Origin: Onchocerca volvulus | Taxonomy: Eukaryota; Nematoda; Chromadorea; Rhabditida; Onchocercidae | Assembly (NCBI GenBank): GCA_000499405.2 | Contig: HG738136.1 | Span: 1,041,274 to 1,105,273, forward strand | Direction: 5' to 3' | Length of the DNA: 64,000 nt | Shown here: positions 62,701 through 64,000 of the stretch, piece by piece | Layout of the letters: every line of letters begins with the position of its first letter | Position numbering within the stretch: the first letter of the stretch is position 1 | Made by a program: the position numbers and the translations under genes | Notes under the pieces: generated by a model | What the model saw: only the letters and a program-made list of their open reading frames with translations | The model's database searches: none | Told to the model about the DNA's origin: nothing

Positions 62701-64000
62701 ACAATTGCAGATTGTGATGTTTAGACGAATAATTATCTCCGTAATAATTACCCAATTTATAATTATTAATAATTTGAATAATTATCTGATTGTATCAAAT
62801 AAGACAAGAAACTAAAGAAAAATGTGTGCAAGAAAAAAAATTTTTAAAAAAATTGAAATAGTTAAAGTCAACGAGAATATTTATTTCTACACAATATCTA
62901 ATATTTGATTAGAAAAGGAAATCTTGAAGATGGCAAGAATTTGAAATTTAAATTTTAATCTTAGATCTGTTAGCATGGTTAACAAAAAAATTATTATTTG
63001 ATATTCATTTCATAAACAATTACTTTCTCTTGTATAAGTTATCAAAATGTGATAATTTGATAAGATGATTTATTTGCAAGAGCAACTGCAATTACTGATA
63101 ATAGCTTAAAATTGTTCGAATTTTTTCCTTACTTAATATTTCAATTAAAATTATTAATTGTTAATTTAAAAACCATTTGCACTACGGTAATGTTCCAAAT
63201 CCATTCCCTTAGAAATCGATGATATTAAGATGAGAATAATGTACAGAGTGTTGATAAAAAATATACTGTTATCATTAACCATTGAAGAATAAAGTTTTCG
63301 ATTTTTTTTCTGGTTTACTATTACAGTTATGAATTTCCGTAAGAAAAGGAGAGAGAGAGAGGGAGAGGAGAGAGAGAGAAAAAAATTGAGGAATGAAATA
63401 ATGATGTTTTCAATTTTTATTCAGAAAAATTTTTAAAAATTCATATTTGACAATTGAAAAAAGAGTGAACGAATAAATGATAATTGTCAAATAGCATGCA
63501 TTATTATGGCGTCACGTATACTACGCTTTATGTCACGTAAGTAAAAACGTCATTTTTAAAATCCTTCACAAATTAACGATCGTAAAAAGCGAGATATGCG
63601 GTTGAAGTAAAGAGAAGATGAAAAGAAGAATTAAAAATTTAATTTTGAGGTAAAAATTAGAAATTCGCTCCTATTAAATCGACATTTCCTTCTTCTCTAG
63701 AAAAAAAAAAAAAAAAAAGAAAAATTAAAATAAACAAATATATTTAAGGACGGTAATCATCGAACTAGAACAATCAATGCAAATATATAATTTCTTCCTC
63801 ATTCGAAACGAAGAAAAAAATTGAAATGTTACTTTTTCATCTGAAAATACAGTAGTATTCCAGAATGTTCAGGAAAATTAATTTTATTATTTTCGGTAAA
63901 TATTTTAAATCAATTTTTTTTTTCTAATTTTACTAGCAAAATTAATTTTATTAAAAAACATAAAGTTTTTCAACAAAAACAACAACAAAAAAATTACAAA
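59740..64000. other. Region upstream of the PAN gene to the window end
   Basis: It presumably carries the PAN gene promoter. The only candidate gene part is the + strand frame at 60,979-61,180. A GA-rich tract (GAGAGAGAGAGAGGGAGAGG) lies at about 63,350-63,380, and long A-runs are frequent. Confidence 0.4.
60979..61180 (+). other. Possible terminal exon of an unrecognised + strand gene
   Basis: A long T-run and ATTTCTAG acceptor are followed, in phase 2, by 66 codons ending in TAA. The protein is not repetitive (LGKQLLAMIITKMAESF, FVPSYGFNHLSDSNN). No upstream exons were found between here and the PAN gene start at 59739, so it could be a chance frame. Confidence 0.3.

Noticed and set aside
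1..64000. tRNA, rRNA, spliced-leader RNA, CRISPR and bacterial-type elements
   Set aside because: No box A/B tRNA pattern, SL1 sequence, rRNA or spacer-repeat array was noticed by eye. A tRNA or snRNA could still be missed without a covariance search.

Overview
The window looks like nuclear DNA of a nematode, most likely a filarial or other spirurid worm. The base composition is very AT-rich, with many A and T homopolymer runs. Genes are split into small exons by short introns ending in TTTCAG. The families found (GH37 trehalase, MAM, ABHD17 and PAN/apple proteins) are metazoan. The clade is inferred from texture and families; no species marker was found.

Layout: 1-19,290 is mostly gene-poor DNA with many diverged tandem and inverted repeats and two copies of weak exon-like sequence. 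A complete 13-exon trehalase gene runs on + from 19,293 to 24,493; every exon phase joins cleanly to give about 567 aa. 24,494-32,740 is a long intergenic stretch with possible minus-strand hypothetical exons (26.7-28.4 kb) and a perfect 67-bp tandem duplication. A secreted two-MAM-domain protein lies on + at 32,742-38,536; 12 of its 13 exons are in phase and one junction is off by one base. 38,537-41,929 is intergenic and contains an 81-bp tandem repeat. An intact ABHD17/FAM108 serine hydrolase of about 317 aa lies on + at 41,930-44,187. Convergent to it, on the minus strand from 59,739 down to 48,348, is a large many-exon gene for a secreted Ser/Thr/Asn-rich protein with a Met/Leu-Asp-Gln repeat and C-terminal PAN/apple-like modules. 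59,740-64,000 is intergenic apart from one possible terminal exon near 61.0 kb.

The genes do not form an operon: spacing is kilobases and strands are mixed. Three of the four encode secreted or membrane-attached products: a trehalase with a hydrophobic C-terminal tail, a MAM protein and a PAN protein. The fourth is a membrane-tethered depalmitoylase. All exon coordinates come from reading splice signals and reading frames by eye, without transcript support. The most notable points are frame-breaking exon junctions in the MAM and PAN genes, ATGA-overlapping upstream ORFs in front of two genes, a phase-compatible alternative last exon for trehalase, and an inverted pair of dispersed repeats.
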